Shown here in pieces: positions 45,042 through 54,039 of a stretch of 64,000 bases of DNA. Every line of letters begins with the position of its first letter. The first letter of the stretch is position 1. Source of the stretch: Chitinophagales bacterium. Its GTDB lineage: Bacteria; Bacteroidota; Bacteroidia; Chitinophagales; UBA2359. A program made the translations under genes and the position numbers. The notes beneath the pieces were generated by a model. It had not been told where the DNA came from. It made no database searches and was given only the letters and a program-made list of their open reading frames with translations. The stretch is taken from contig JAEUUX010000100.1 of NCBI GenBank assembly GCA_016787295.1, forward strand, positions 1 through 64,000. Direction: 5' to 3'.

Positions 45042-45986
45042 CTACAAACCACTAATAAGCGCTAATTGTCCGGTTGCCATAAATTTATTTTGCTGTTTAT
45101 CGTCGATATATTCTTTGATACAATTGGCAACATATTCGCCAAGTTTTACAGGAACGGCATTGCCTATCATTTGTTCAATATCGGTCTTGCTACCATTGAA
45201 AATAAAGTTTTCGGGAAATGTTTGTATTAAACTTCTTTCTTTGGTGGTGAGTGGTCTTACTTTGTCTGAAATCTCAACAGGGTCGCCTTCGTGTTTAGTA
45301 TAACCTTTGGGAATGGGTCTGTTTACTCCACGAATGGTAGGGCTTGGTTCATAAATACTAAATATCCCACGTCTTGCATAACTTCTTGGGTGGCGGTAAT
45401 AATACTTGATACCCAACGAATCGCCAAAATAATCACATAAGGTCATCGGTTTTCCTGACAAGTTTTTGTTAAAATAGGGAGTTAAAAAATTGTCAAACGA
45501 ATGCTTTTGTCCGACTAAAAAAAAACGTTTTCGCGATTGAGGAACACCACAAAAACTAGCATCGAGTACTTGATAGGATATGCCATAAGCTGCTTTTTTG
45601 AATATTTGCAATGCTTTTTTTAGTATATGGCTTTTGGTGATTCGCTCAACATTTTCCATAACAAACCATTCGGGTTTTGCAGCCGCTACGATATTAGCAT
45701 AAGCAATAGTCAGGTCGGCACGTCCCAAAGTTTCATCACGTTTGCCCGCACTTGAGAAATCTTGGCAAGGCGGACCTCCAATAATTATTTGAGGTTTGAG
45801 ACTTTTAACAAATTCGATGCCTTCTTTACCACCTAAATCTATATCGTAAATGGGGTGTTTGAAATTTTCGCTGTAAACTTTTATTGCTGGTTGCCATTGG
45901 TCAAAGGCTGCCAAAATTTCAAAACCAGCATTTTGAAAACCAAGTGATAGACCGCCGCAACCTGAAAATAAATCTACTGTTTTCAT
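45042..45986 (-). CDS. C5-cytosine DNA methyltransferase (R-M system 1)
   Basis: The 314-residue enzyme has all ten ordered motifs of the m5C class that I can see: FSGCGGLSLGFQNAGF (motif I), GGPPCQDFSSAGKRDE (catalytic Cys in PCQ), FVMENVERI (ENV), QSRKRFFLVG (motif VIII), and C-terminal GNAVPVKLGEYVA (motif X). Length is short but complete. The cognate nuclease is the gene 3-4 bp upstream (45983-47059), which resembles HindVP-type enzymes (GRCGYC); methylation of the central C of that site is expected, by family knowledge. The stop is followed by 88 bp before system 2. Confidence 0.95.
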   Translation of the reverse strand: MKTVDLFSGCGGLSLGFQNAGFEILAAFDQWQPAIKVYSENFKHPIYDIDLGGKEGIEFVKSLKPQIIIGGPPCQDFSSAGKRDETLGRADLTIAYANIVAAAKPEWFVMENVERITKSHILKKALQIFKKAAYGISYQVLDASFCGVPQSRKRFFLVGQKHSFDNFLTPYFNKNLSGKPMTLCDYFGDSLGIKYYYRHPRSYARRGIFSIYEPSPTIRGVNRPIPKGYTKHEGDPVEISDKVRPLTTKERSLIQTFPENFIFNGSKTDIEQMIGNAVPVKLGEYVANCIKEYIDDKQQNKFMATGQLALISGL

Positions 45987-47059
45987 CTTTTGAATAATTC
46001 TGGTGAATTGTAAATAATTGCGTCAAATCTTCTTTCTGGGCTTAGTAAATGTTGTCCGCCACCAAGAACAATGTTTTTGATTTCTTTTTTCTCAATTCTT
46101 GGTTTGGTCAACTCGGCACAAGACATATACCGCTGTGTAATTCTGCCACCTGCCGCAAAAGCTTTATCATTTTTGGTATTGTAAGAAAGTTCATCAATGA
46201 TTTTGTGATGATTGATTTGACCTTGTTTTGCAAAATCATAAAGCATTTTGAAAAGCCATATAATAGTTCTTACTTGGCGAGTAATTCTGTTGGCTCCGTC
46301 CTGTAATTCACCTCTTGCAACATCAACAAAAAGCTGGGTAAAAGCAAAATTTGACCATACAAAAACATCTAGGCAGTTATCAGCAAGTTGGGGCGATTTT
46401 CCGTTTGTTTTCCAAATGGGTTGCATTAGTAAAGGCTCTTGCTCATCTATCATCGAAAGAATAATACGGTCGAGAGCTGCAATCATATCTGTTAGATAAG
46501 TCCAAACAGCAACACCATCATTCCATTCGACTATTGCATCAAACTTATTACCAATAAGTTTTGCAAGTTTATCCTTATTGTCTTTGAATTTAACAACAAT
46601 ACTGCAAGCCAAATAAACGATAGTGTCGGGTCTGATAACTATTTCGCAACCATAAGACATCTCGCTCAGGTTGCAAGTCGAGTTGTCAGGTAAAGCAGTT
46701 AATTTGACTTCGATAGGTCGTAGGCATTGTCCATTGCTTCTTCGCAGAGTAACTAAATCAACTCTTGGTAAAGTTCCAATAATCAGTTGTTGGTAAGGTG
46801 TATAGGGGCTTTCGAAAGAGAAAAAAAGGTCATCTGAATTCGAATCAATACCATAAAGATGCTTTGTCGATATTTGGGTGTGTTTAACTTTTAACTCCTT
46901 GTCAAGGTAGAGGTAAATGTTTTTCAAATCTTTTGAAGCCAAAAAATTTGCTAAACCCACGGGAAAAGAAGAGTTAAATTGGTTCTTGCCCCATGTATCA
47001 GTTTGGGTAAAATCTCTATTGGAATGTTTTATTCCGAAGATTCCTGGTTCGTTATTCAT
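45983..47059 (-). CDS. HindVP-type type II restriction endonuclease (R-M system 1)
   Basis: The 358-residue protein begins FGIKHSNRDFTQTDTWGKNQFNSSFP, which resembles the N-terminus of the HindVP/HgiDI family (target GRCGYC). A PD-(D/E)xK-like core is seen at PRVDLVTLRRSNGQ...RPIEVKLTALPD (Asp, then EVK). The gene overlaps the C5 methyltransferase start by 4 bp (ATGA-type), the usual R-M coupling. Family recognition is from memory, so specificity needs a search. It is the first gene of the R-M-gatB series. Confidence 0.8.
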   Translation of the reverse strand: MNNEPGIFGIKHSNRDFTQTDTWGKNQFNSSFPVGLANFLASKDLKNIYLYLDKELKVKHTQISTKHLYGIDSNSDDLFFSFESPYTPYQQLIIGTLPRVDLVTLRRSNGQCLRPIEVKLTALPDNSTCNLSEMSYGCEIVIRPDTIVYLACSIVVKFKDNKDKLAKLIGNKFDAIVEWNDGVAVWTYLTDMIAALDRIILSMIDEQEPLLMQPIWKTNGKSPQLADNCLDVFVWSNFAFTQLFVDVARGELQDGANRITRQVRTIIWLFKMLYDFAKQGQINHHKIIDELSYNTKNDKAFAAGGRITQRYMSCAELTKPRIEKKEIKNIVLGGGQHLLSPERRFDAIIYNSPELFKR

Positions 47060-47238
47060 GTAAATAAATGCTTTTTAGATACAAAATTACCATAGTTTTC
47101 ACAAATACAATATTAAGAGATGGGAGAATTTTTTCATAATGTTAAAACCTTTATCCTATAAATTAGCCACCATAATGTTAAACAACCAACCCCACATCCC
47201 CTTAAACCACCAAATTTCGCCGCAAAGATAGGGAAAAT

Positions 47239-47892
47239 TTATTGAAATTGTGTTTTCTTTTTTTGTTGTTCCCAATGCCACAGTCCATAACTTGCCAAAA
47301 TCAAGAACACAAAATACTCCAAAGCAAAAAAACGAATGCCTTTACTATAGTATACTATAGTGGCGACTACATCAATAGCTATCCACAGCCACCAATTTTC
47401 TACTTTTTTTTGTGCCATCAGCACCATTGCTGCCACACTCCCAACGGCTATCCAGCTATCGGTATAAGCAAAAGCCACTTTTTGCGGAAACCAAACGGGT
47501 AGCCATTCGTGCAAATGTAGCATCACTTGCGCCCACACCCATGTTCCCAATATAATTGCCAACAATAGCATAGCACGTTGTGAATTAGGCAATATCGAGA
47601 TACCTTTATCTGTTTGTTGTTCTTTCCGCAACCAATTGTACCAACCAATAAAGGTCATTATCAAAAAATAGATTTGCAAAAACATATCGGCATACAAATG
47701 AACTTGGTAAAACACCCAAAAAGCACTAACTATATTGACTATACCAATGGGCCACGTCCAAATATTGGCACGAGCCGATAGCCACACCGCTGCCAAACCT
47801 GCTGCAACAGATATGGCTTCGATATAACTTAATGGATAATTGGCAATGCTAACCCAAACGTTGTTGGTGCTAAAAAAATCTATCCAATACAA
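47239..47892 (-). CDS. pnuC: Nicotinamide mononucleotide/riboside transporter PnuC
   Basis: The 217-residue inner-membrane protein has about seven TM helices and PnuC motifs: the VAAGLAAVWLSARANIWTWP segment in the first third and the YFLIMTFIGWYNWLR (WxxGWxxW-type) block. It carries out facilitated uptake of nicotinamide riboside for NAD synthesis. No NadR kinase is adjacent. The TACCTTTG box at 47937-47944 precedes it by 45 bp on this strand. Confidence 0.92.
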   Translation of the reverse strand: MYWIDFFSTNNVWVSIANYPLSYIEAISVAAGLAAVWLSARANIWTWPIGIVNIVSAFWVFYQVHLYADMFLQIYFLIMTFIGWYNWLRKEQQTDKGISILPNSQRAMLLLAIILGTWVWAQVMLHLHEWLPVWFPQKVAFAYTDSWIAVGSVAAMVLMAQKKVENWWLWIAIDVVATIVYYSKGIRFFALEYFVFLILASYGLWHWEQQKKKTQFQ

Positions 47893-47936
47893 AGTAATGA
47901 AATTTGGCGAAAAATAGAAATTGGGGCAAAGGTACG

Positions 47937-47944
47937 AAAAATGC
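47937..47944 (-). promoter_or_regulatory. -7 box upstream of pnuC
   Basis: CAAAGGTA on the plus strand reads TACCTTTG on the minus strand, 45 bp before the start codon. No thiamine- or NAD-type riboswitch is recognised in the leader. Confidence 0.5.
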
Positions 47945-48066
47945 TAATAACTTGTTGATTTCCCACCCAAACCGCTATAGTAATTGCCTATACTTAGTTT
48001 TGCAGACAGTTTATTAGGGTAATCTGCACACTTCTTCAAAAAATAAAAAAAATCACAAAAAAAACG

Positions 48067-48074
48067 TACCTTTG
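48067..48074 (+). promoter_or_regulatory. -7 box upstream of the SLBB protein gene
   Basis: TACCTTTG with TAnnTTTG consensus, about 64 bp before the chosen ATG at 48138; the frame before that ATG is therefore untranslated leader. Confidence 0.5.
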
Positions 48075-48137
48075 CACGTTATTTGGGCATTCTCTAATTT
48101 AAGATGCCCTTTTTTCATTAACCCTATAGCTGATAGC

Positions 48138-50747
48138 ATGTCTTTACGTCTCTGTTTTTTTATGTTGGTGATATTGCTGATAGGTATGCCAGCCTATCTT
48201 TTGGCGCAAATTCGCCCTGCCCAGTCCGACTATGAAAAACAACGTGCCAAACGTACCTACGACCGATACGATGTAGAAAAATACATCACAGGCAAAGAAA
48301 AAATGTCGCCCGAAGACTCTATTCTGTCGATGATGCGCAGTGGCGATTCTTTGAAAATGGTCAAAGATAAAATACTCTTAACACCCGAAGAACTGCGAAA
48401 ATTGGGTGTCGATGAGCGTTTTATTAGCCAACTAAGCGAACTCAATGGCATGGAAGATTCCATTAAGTTGGTACAAAAACAACACGAGCAAAAAATCAAA
48501 GAAGATTTTCGCAAAAAATATGACTTGCCTCGCGATGACACTATTAATACCGAAACTTTGTTGCGGCTGATAGCATGGCAAAAGCGCGAAGTCTTGGAAA
48601 AAGCCTTGCAACTGCCCGAACCTATTGTTTATGGGCAAGAGTTTTTTCGCAAAAGCACGCTGCGCCTCAATATGCTCGAACCCGAATTAGACCACAAAGT
48701 ACCCGAAAATTATGTCCTCTCGACTGGTGATGAAATTAGCGTTGCCATGTGGGGAAATATCGATTATAGCCAAACTTTTGTCATCAACAAAGAAGGATAC
48801 ATCAAACCTCCACTTGTGGGGCTTATCTACCTCAAAGGCATGACTTTTGCACAAGCCCGCGACATGGTGCGCCAAAAGTTTGCCAAAACTTATGACCTCA
48901 AAAAATCGCAAATCGCCATTAATGTGTCTTTTGTTCGCCTTATTGCAGTGAATTTTGTGGGCGAACTCCTCAATCCCGGCACCTACCGCTTTCCTGCACT
49001 AACATCGGTCTATAATGCTTTGGTGGCTATTGCAGGACCCAATCAATTGGGGTCGATGCGAAATATCTATATCAAACGCAACGGAACGACGGTGGCTACT
49101 TTAGATTTGTACCAATACTTATTTCAGCCTGATAGCCAACAAGATTTCTTTCTCGAACACAACGATTATATTGTTGTCACCACACAACAAAAAATCGTCT
49201 ATCTTGGTGGCGAAGTCAAGCGTCCCTATAATTATGAACTCAAAGAACAGGAAGGTTTGACCGACTTGGTGCGTTATGGCGGCGGACTTAAGGCTGAAGG
49301 CTATCGCAAAGCTATTCACATCAAGCGATATGCCGACAACCGCGAAACCTTGATAGATGTCGATTATGACGAATTATTGAGAGGTAGTGGTCAATTTGCC
49401 CTCCAAAATGGCGATTCGGTCATGGTGGCACGCGTGGAGGTAGGTTTTCGTAATCATGTTGTGGTAGATGGTGCTATTCGAATACCGGGGCAATACCAAT
49501 GGCGCGACGGCGACCGCATTACCGACCTTATAGCCAAAGCACAAGGCGTAACGGAATATGCCGACAACCACCGTGCCTATATTGTGCGGCTCAATCCGAG
49601 TGATAAATCTACTGTTTATATCCCTTTTAGGTTGGGCGAAGTATTAAAAAACCCAACTGCAACAGATAATTTTCTGCTACAAAACCGCGACACCATTCGC
49701 CTCGTGACCATTGCCTCGCCTTATGACGGTACCAAAATCAAAATTTCGGGAGCTGTTCGCAAAGTGGGCGATTTTCCTTTCACACAAGGCATGAGTCTGC
49801 GCGATGCTTTGTATCTTTCGGGCGGAATAGAAGTGCAGGCAGCCAACAACCGCATAGAAATTTCGCGCTTGGTGAATGTTAAAGAAGAAAACACGCAACG
49901 ACCCGTACAAGAACGAATCGTGGTCAAACGAATCGATATTAACCAAAACCTACAACTCGACCCCAATAGCGAAGATTTTCCGCTTCAGCCCTACGACCAT
50001 GTTTTTGTACGACAAGCAGAAGGATATGAACAACAACAAGTCGTTAAATTATATGGCGAAGTGGTATATCCGGGCGAATATATTTTGTTGAACAGAGACG
50101 AAGATTTGGCAACTTTATTGGAACGAGCAGGCGGTTTGACTCCTTATGCCTTTGGGACGGGGGCAAAACTCTATCGTTGGCGCGACAGTTTGGGTTATGT
50201 TTTGATGGACATCAGTAAGGCATTAACCAAACAAGAAGTGACCGCCAAACGCAAAAAGAAACGCCACGAACAAGAATTAGCCTTGCTCAACGATTTAAGT
50301 TACAATTACATTTTAGCCGATGCCGATTCTATTTTTATTCCCAAAGTGCGCAATTTGGTCACTTTGGCAGGAGCAATACAACATTTCGAAGTAGATACAA
50401 CCATCGCCCAAATCAGCGCACCCTACGAACCCGGACACGATGCCAAATACTATGTCATCAATTATGGTGCGGGATTTAGCCGATACGCTCGCCGAAAAGC
50501 AACATTTGTCCAAAAAGCTAATGGTGAAGTCAACCAAACGCGCCGCTTTTTGTGGTGGAAACGTTTCCCCAAAGTAGAGAATGGCGCAACGGTTTATGTG
50601 GCAGAAAATAGCCGCCGAGCGAAAGAAGAGGCTCGTTTAAGAAAAGAGATCAAAGATGGCAACAAAAAAGATGTGTTTAGCGATATTGCCACCAAAGTGA
50701 CCACCGTACTAACTATCTTGGTATTGGTTAATCAAATTCGTAATTAG
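48138..50747 (+). CDS. Polysaccharide export (Wza-type) SLBB-domain protein
   Basis: The 869-residue protein has a signal peptide (hydrophobic core up to YLLAQI), an N-terminal poly-export domain (VLSTGDEISVAMWGNIDYSQ) and at least five SLBB repeats, for example FVGELLNPGTYRFP, YLGGEVKRPYNYEL, VDGAIRIPGQYQW, ISGAVRKVGDFPF and LYGEVVYPGEYIL. It ends in a hydrophobic TM-like segment (VTTVLTILVLVNQI). Outer-membrane auxiliary (OPX) proteins of this kind form the export channel for capsule or exopolysaccharide. The Met at 48138 is chosen because it starts the signal peptide. It is unusual in standing alone, with no Wzc or glycosyltransferase genes near. The C-terminal TM is untypical for Wza and recalls multi-SLBB proteins of Bacteroidota. 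Confidence 0.9.
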   Translation: MSLRLCFFMLVILLIGMPAYLLAQIRPAQSDYEKQRAKRTYDRYDVEKYITGKEKMSPEDSILSMMRSGDSLKMVKDKILLTPEELRKLGVDERFISQLSELNGMEDSIKLVQKQHEQKIKEDFRKKYDLPRDDTINTETLLRLIAWQKREVLEKALQLPEPIVYGQEFFRKSTLRLNMLEPELDHKVPENYVLSTGDEISVAMWGNIDYSQTFVINKEGYIKPPLVGLIYLKGMTFAQARDMVRQKFAKTYDLKKSQIAINVSFVRLIAVNFVGELLNPGTYRFPALTSVYNALVAIAGPNQLGSMRNIYIKRNGTTVATLDLYQYLFQPDSQQDFFLEHNDYIVVTTQQKIVYLGGEVKRPYNYELKEQEGLTDLVRYGGGLKAEGYRKAIHIKRYADNRETLIDVDYDELLRGSGQFALQNGDSVMVARVEVGFRNHVVVDGAIRIPGQYQWRDGDRITDLIAKAQGVTEYADNHRAYIVRLNPSDKSTVYIPFRLGEVLKNPTATDNFLLQNRDTIRLVTIASPYDGTKIKISGAVRKVGDFPFTQGMSLRDALYLSGGIEVQAANNRIEISRLVNVKEENTQRPVQERIVVKRIDINQNLQLDPNSEDFPLQPYDHVFVRQAEGYEQQQVVKLYGEVVYPGEYILLNRDEDLATLLERAGGLTPYAFGTGAKLYRWRDSLGYVLMDISKALTKQEVTAKRKKKRHEQELALLNDLSYNYILADADSIFIPKVRNLVTLAGAIQHFEVDTTIAQISAPYEPGHDAKYYVINYGAGFSRYARRKATFVQKANGEVNQTRRFLWWKRFPKVENGATVYVAENSRRAKEEARLRKEIKDGNKKDVFSDIATKVTTVLTILVLVNQIRN

Positions 50748-50765
50748 CGTTGAACAAAAACAAAG

Positions 50766-50810
50766 AAAAAACCGCAGCAGAAAGGTATAAACTTTTTGCT
50801 GCGGTTTTTT
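50766..50810 (+). terminator. Terminator after the SLBB protein gene
   Basis: AAAAAACCGCAGCA and TGCTGCGGTTTTTT pair across an 18-nt loop, with a T run on the 3' side. Confidence 0.85.
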
Positions 50811-51723
50811 TTGCATATTTTAATAACAAGATTAAAAGGGTATTTTTTATTATTATCAAAACAAACTCAACAAGCCCAAAACAATAAAATGATTAACAAA
50901 AAAACCAGTAGCTTGACATTATTTTGCCAAACTATGATATAATTTCACTCCATCGGGCTTTATTTCTATCCCTTGTTCTGTTTTTTCTATAAACTATTGA
51001 TAGCACCAACAAGCCAACAATAAAGAAAATTCATTAGACAATTAAATGACAAAAGTATGACACAAAAACATTTTTCTGTCATCAACCCAAACAAAAGTCA
51101 ACAAAAAAATGTCCCAATAGCTGTTTTTTTGATAAAAATTGGCTTTTTGCCAAAAATATACCGTTTTTTGCTCAAAAATAGCCATTTCTGCCAAAAAACA
51201 AGGGTAAAAAGAAAAACTTTAGACCCCTAAAGAAAAACTTTAGACACGTTTAAATATTTTAAGGGGTGAATCAAAAAACTTTAGACCCCTAAAGAAAAAC
51301 TTTAGACACGTTTAAATATTTTAAGGGGTGAATCAAAAAACTTTAGACCCCTAAAGAAAAACTTTAGACCCCAGAAAAATTCCTTTTTGGGCATAATTTA
51401 CAAAAAAAATGGGCAAATAGTCTTTTTTTTCGGACAAATAAATGACAAAACACCGATGTTTAATGACATTTTGAGCCACATTTTCTTTGTTTGGAGGGTG
51501 TCGAAAACTCTTTGTTGGGTATGTTTTTGTGAATGTGGCACATTGCCATCAATCATTGTACTGTGAACAAGGTAATATTCTTTTTAATGTCGTTATCAAA
51601 TTGGAATGCGAAATGTTTTTGTCCAAAATCATAAATTTTTGTAAATTTACTAATGAAATTAATGACAACTCTAAAACTTTTGCTGAACAGTAACTTTTTA
51701 ATGTCGATAGGTGATAGACAAAA
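50811..51723. other. About 0.9-kb gene-free AT-rich region with an iteron-like array
   Basis: No gene is supported; the 68-codon ORF at 51487 looks random. The region contains the tandem array at 51216-51377, repeated ATGACA/TGACAAAA words (51046-51057, 51441-51449, 51462-51467) and two CTTTTTAATGTCG words (about 51579 and 51692). I saw no TTATCCACA-like DnaA boxes, so it is not an obvious oriC. Confidence 0.6.
51216..51377 (+). repeat. 62-bp tandem repeat with helically phased ACTTTAGAC iterons
   Basis: The word ACTTTAGAC occurs at 51216, 51237, 51278, 51299, 51340 and 51361, so spacings alternate 21 and 41 bp (period 62). Two full units (51216-51277 and 51278-51339, near-identical) are followed by a partial third. 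Each odd copy is followed by CCCCTAAAG, so CTTTAG-ACCC-CTAAAG forms a small inverted repeat. Each unit also contains CACGTTTAAATATTTTAAG and GGGGT. Spacings of 21, 41 and 62 bp equal whole turns of the DNA helix, which fits a protein-binding array. Confidence 0.92.
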
Positions 51724-51766
51724 AAAGTTCTCCTTTCTTCTATTTTACATAGACAAGGAGAACTTT
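51724..51766 (-). terminator. Terminator downstream of the DUF5606 gene
   Basis: AAAGTTCTCCTT pairs with AAGGAGAACTTT (12 bp) across a 19-nt loop, 27 bp after the DUF5606 stop on the minus strand, with a T run following there. Confidence 0.75.
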
Positions 51767-51792
51767 CTTATGCAGTTTGTGCCTTTATATGG

Positions 51793-52290
51793 TTACTCTG
51801 CTGTTTCGGTGGTTATTTCAGTATTATTTTCCTCTTCGCTGGTTTCTTCGCCTTTGTTTGTTGTTTCGGCGGCACTGGGAGCGGCAGGTTCGAAAAGATA
51901 TGCCAAATTTTGGTCACGCAAAATAGTTGCCCATTTTATCATTTTCTTAATATCTCTAAATGATACACGTTCTGGGTCATGCATGGGCAATATGGCAAAG
52001 AAATATTCGCGCAAAATGGGTTGGTCACTACCCGAGTCTATGATAGCCAAAGTGCCATCAGCATCGGCTTTGAGCATGGTATGAATTACTTCGGTGAGTG
52101 GCGTACCATATTCGTTATTGACGGTATACACCGTTACACCCATAAGTGCCGCAGAAGGGTTGGTGCGAGATGGAAAATACTGATTTCTATCGCTACCTAA
52201 TTGACGGGCAATAATACCCGCTTTGTTTTGTCCCACATATTGGAATAAACCACTTACTCCATTAATGGACACGAGATTTTTTAACTCCAT
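51793..52290 (-). CDS. DUF5606 family protein
   Basis: The 165-residue protein begins with a segment typical of DUF5606 (LVSINGVSGLFQYVGQNKAGIIARQL), common in Bacteroidota. It is followed by a MGVTVYTVNNEYGTPLTEV beta region and a C-terminal tail of about 30 acidic residues (Glu/Thr-rich, disordered). The function of the family is unknown; it is cytoplasmic with no TM segment. It precedes the hairpin at 51724 and lies 98 bp after the stop of the arginine decarboxylase gene. Confidence 0.8.
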   Translation of the reverse strand: MELKNLVSINGVSGLFQYVGQNKAGIIARQLGSDRNQYFPSRTNPSAALMGVTVYTVNNEYGTPLTEVIHTMLKADADGTLAIIDSGSDQPILREYFFAILPMHDPERVSFRDIKKMIKWATILRDQNLAYLFEPAAPSAAETTNKGEETSEEENNTEITTETAE

Positions 52291-52388
52291 TGATACAAAA
52301 AATTATACAGGAATAAAGTTTAGAGAAATTATTTACAAAAAAAATAGTAAGCTAATGTATTATTAAGAGCATTATTACTGGATTAGTA

Positions 52389-53783
52389 TTAATAACCCAG
52401 AAGGTCGAGCATTTGTTCGTGGCTTTGGGCAGGTGCAAACAATTGGTGTGTCAATTTGCCTTCGTCGTCGATGTCGAGCAATACAAATTTGGGCGAAGGC
52501 AACAAACAATGTTTCAAGCCGCCAAAACCGCTCAATGACTCTTGGTAGGCTCCCACATGAAAGAAACCAATATACAAAGGTTCTTTGCCATTGATTTTGG
52601 GCAGATAGACTTCGTTTCGGTGGACTTCGGAATTGTAATAGTCTTGTGAGTCACAGGTGATACCTCCGATGTTGATGCGTTGATATTCGCGCTCCCAATT
52701 GTTGATAGGCAAAACAATAAATCGCTGTCCAATGCCCCAACAATCGGGTACGGTTGTGATGAGAGAACTATCGATGAGATACCACACCTCGTTGTCGTTT
52801 TGTTGTTTTTCGCCCAATACAGAATATATCATTGCTCCACTTTCGGCAACGGTGAAAGACCCAAATTCGGTGAAAATATCGGGATGCGGCACACCCGCCG
52901 AGTCGCATACAGCTTTGACCTGTTGCACAATTTCGCTAATCATGTACTCATATTCGTAGGCATGTTCGAGCGAGTCGCGATAAGGAAAGCCACCACCTAT
53001 ATTGAGGCAGGTGAGTGTGGGGCAAATTTTGCGCAGTTCGCAATAAATTGTCAAGGCTTTGTTGAGTTCTGCCCAATAAAATTCGCTATCTTTCACACCC
53101 GTCGAAATGAAAAAGTGCAACATGCGTAAACGGAACTTGGGATGTTCGCGCAATTTTTCCTTATAAAAAGGCATAATGTCGCTATAGCGAATGCCCAAAC
53201 GCGAGGTATAAAACTCAAAGCGCGGTTCTTCGGAGGCGGCAATTCGAATGCCTACATTGCAAGTCGGTGCTTGAACGTATTGCTCATAAAAATCAAGTTC
53301 TTGCATATTGTCCAAAACGGGAATAGTGCGCGTAAACTCTTCATTGATGAGCTGGCTAATTTTTTGGGCATATTCTGCGGTCTTAAAACCGTTGCAGATG
53401 ATATAGGTTTGTTGGTCGATTTTTTTGTTTTTATACAAACGCCACGCCAAATCTATGTCTGCTGCCGATGAGGTTTCGATATGTACATCATTGTCTAATG
53501 CTTCGTTAAGGACAAACGAAAAATGCGAACTTTTGGTACAATAGCAATAGATATAGTCACCTTGATAGTTGATAGAATCCATTGCATTTTCGAACCAGCG
53601 TTTAGCTTTTCGGATTTGTGCGCCAATTTTGGGCAGATAGGTTAACCGCAAAGGCGTTCCGTATTGTTGTATAATATCGTGCAAAGGCACGTCATGGAAA
53701 TAGAGATACCCATCTTTGACTTCGAAACCTTCTTGTGGGAAGTAGAAAGATTGGTTAATAAGGTCGATGTATCTTCTGCGCAT
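52389..53783 (-). CDS. speA: Arginine decarboxylase-like PLP enzyme (fold III)
   Basis: The 464-residue protein belongs to the alanine-racemase-fold decarboxylases. The PLP lysine is K84 in YCYCTKSSHF, the substrate/PLP loop is LNIGGGFPYRDS (GGGFP) and the C-terminal subunit-interface cysteine region (near the SGFGGLKHCLLPSP segment) matches the short SpeA form in Bacteroidota. It would convert arginine to agmatine, the start of polyamine synthesis. It is the third gene of a minus-strand operon with an arginase and a small lipoprotein. Decarboxylation of arginine rather than ornithine or diaminopimelate is the likely but not proven reaction. Confidence 0.85.
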   Translation of the reverse strand: MRRRYIDLINQSFYFPQEGFEVKDGYLYFHDVPLHDIIQQYGTPLRLTYLPKIGAQIRKAKRWFENAMDSINYQGDYIYCYCTKSSHFSFVLNEALDNDVHIETSSAADIDLAWRLYKNKKIDQQTYIICNGFKTAEYAQKISQLINEEFTRTIPVLDNMQELDFYEQYVQAPTCNVGIRIAASEEPRFEFYTSRLGIRYSDIMPFYKEKLREHPKFRLRMLHFFISTGVKDSEFYWAELNKALTIYCELRKICPTLTCLNIGGGFPYRDSLEHAYEYEYMISEIVQQVKAVCDSAGVPHPDIFTEFGSFTVAESGAMIYSVLGEKQQNDNEVWYLIDSSLITTVPDCWGIGQRFIVLPINNWEREYQRINIGGITCDSQDYYNSEVHRNEVYLPKINGKEPLYIGFFHVGAYQESLSGFGGLKHCLLPSPKFVLLDIDDEGKLTHQLFAPAQSHEQMLDLLGY

Positions 53784-53814
53784 GAAAGTTTTATGGTTTG
53801 TTGTGGGGAAGTAT

Positions 53815-54039
53815 TTATGGTTGTGGCGTAGGGCTAATAGCTTTTGTTATCAAATAGTGTAATGCACCCAACAATTCGGGCAAATTTTTCAAGGCATAAA
53901 GGTCATTATCTATTGTCACGTCTTTGTTGTTGATTTGTAGGAAATTCCACTCTGTACGGCTATCTGGCTTAGAAGTTTGACAAGATGTATAAAACATAAG
54001 TACAAACACCAAACAATAAAAAATCTTAGCACTACCCAT
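53815..54039 (-). CDS. Small lipoprotein between arginase and arginine decarboxylase
   Basis: The 74-residue protein has SPII lipobox TSC (about residue 20; MGSAKIFYCLVFVLMFYTSC). The mature part of about 55 residues has no recognised domain. Its start overlaps the arginase stop by 8 bp and its stop is 31 bp before speA, so it belongs to the operon. A link to polyamine chemistry is inferred only from location. The frame is open further upstream (54066), but the signal peptide begins at 54039. Confidence 0.65.
   Translation of the reverse strand: MGSAKIFYCLVFVLMFYTSCQTSKPDSRTEWNFLQINNKDVTIDNDLYALKNLPELLGALHYLITKAISPTPQP

Noticed and set aside
51216-51377. CRISPR-like repeats
   Set aside because: The units are directly tandem with conserved content throughout (no variable spacers), only two and a half copies exist and no cas gene is near.
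50811-51723. Chromosomal replication origin
   Set aside because: The region is AT-rich and has iteron-like repeats, but I saw no TTATCCACA-type DnaA boxes and no dnaA, dnaN, rep or par gene nearby.
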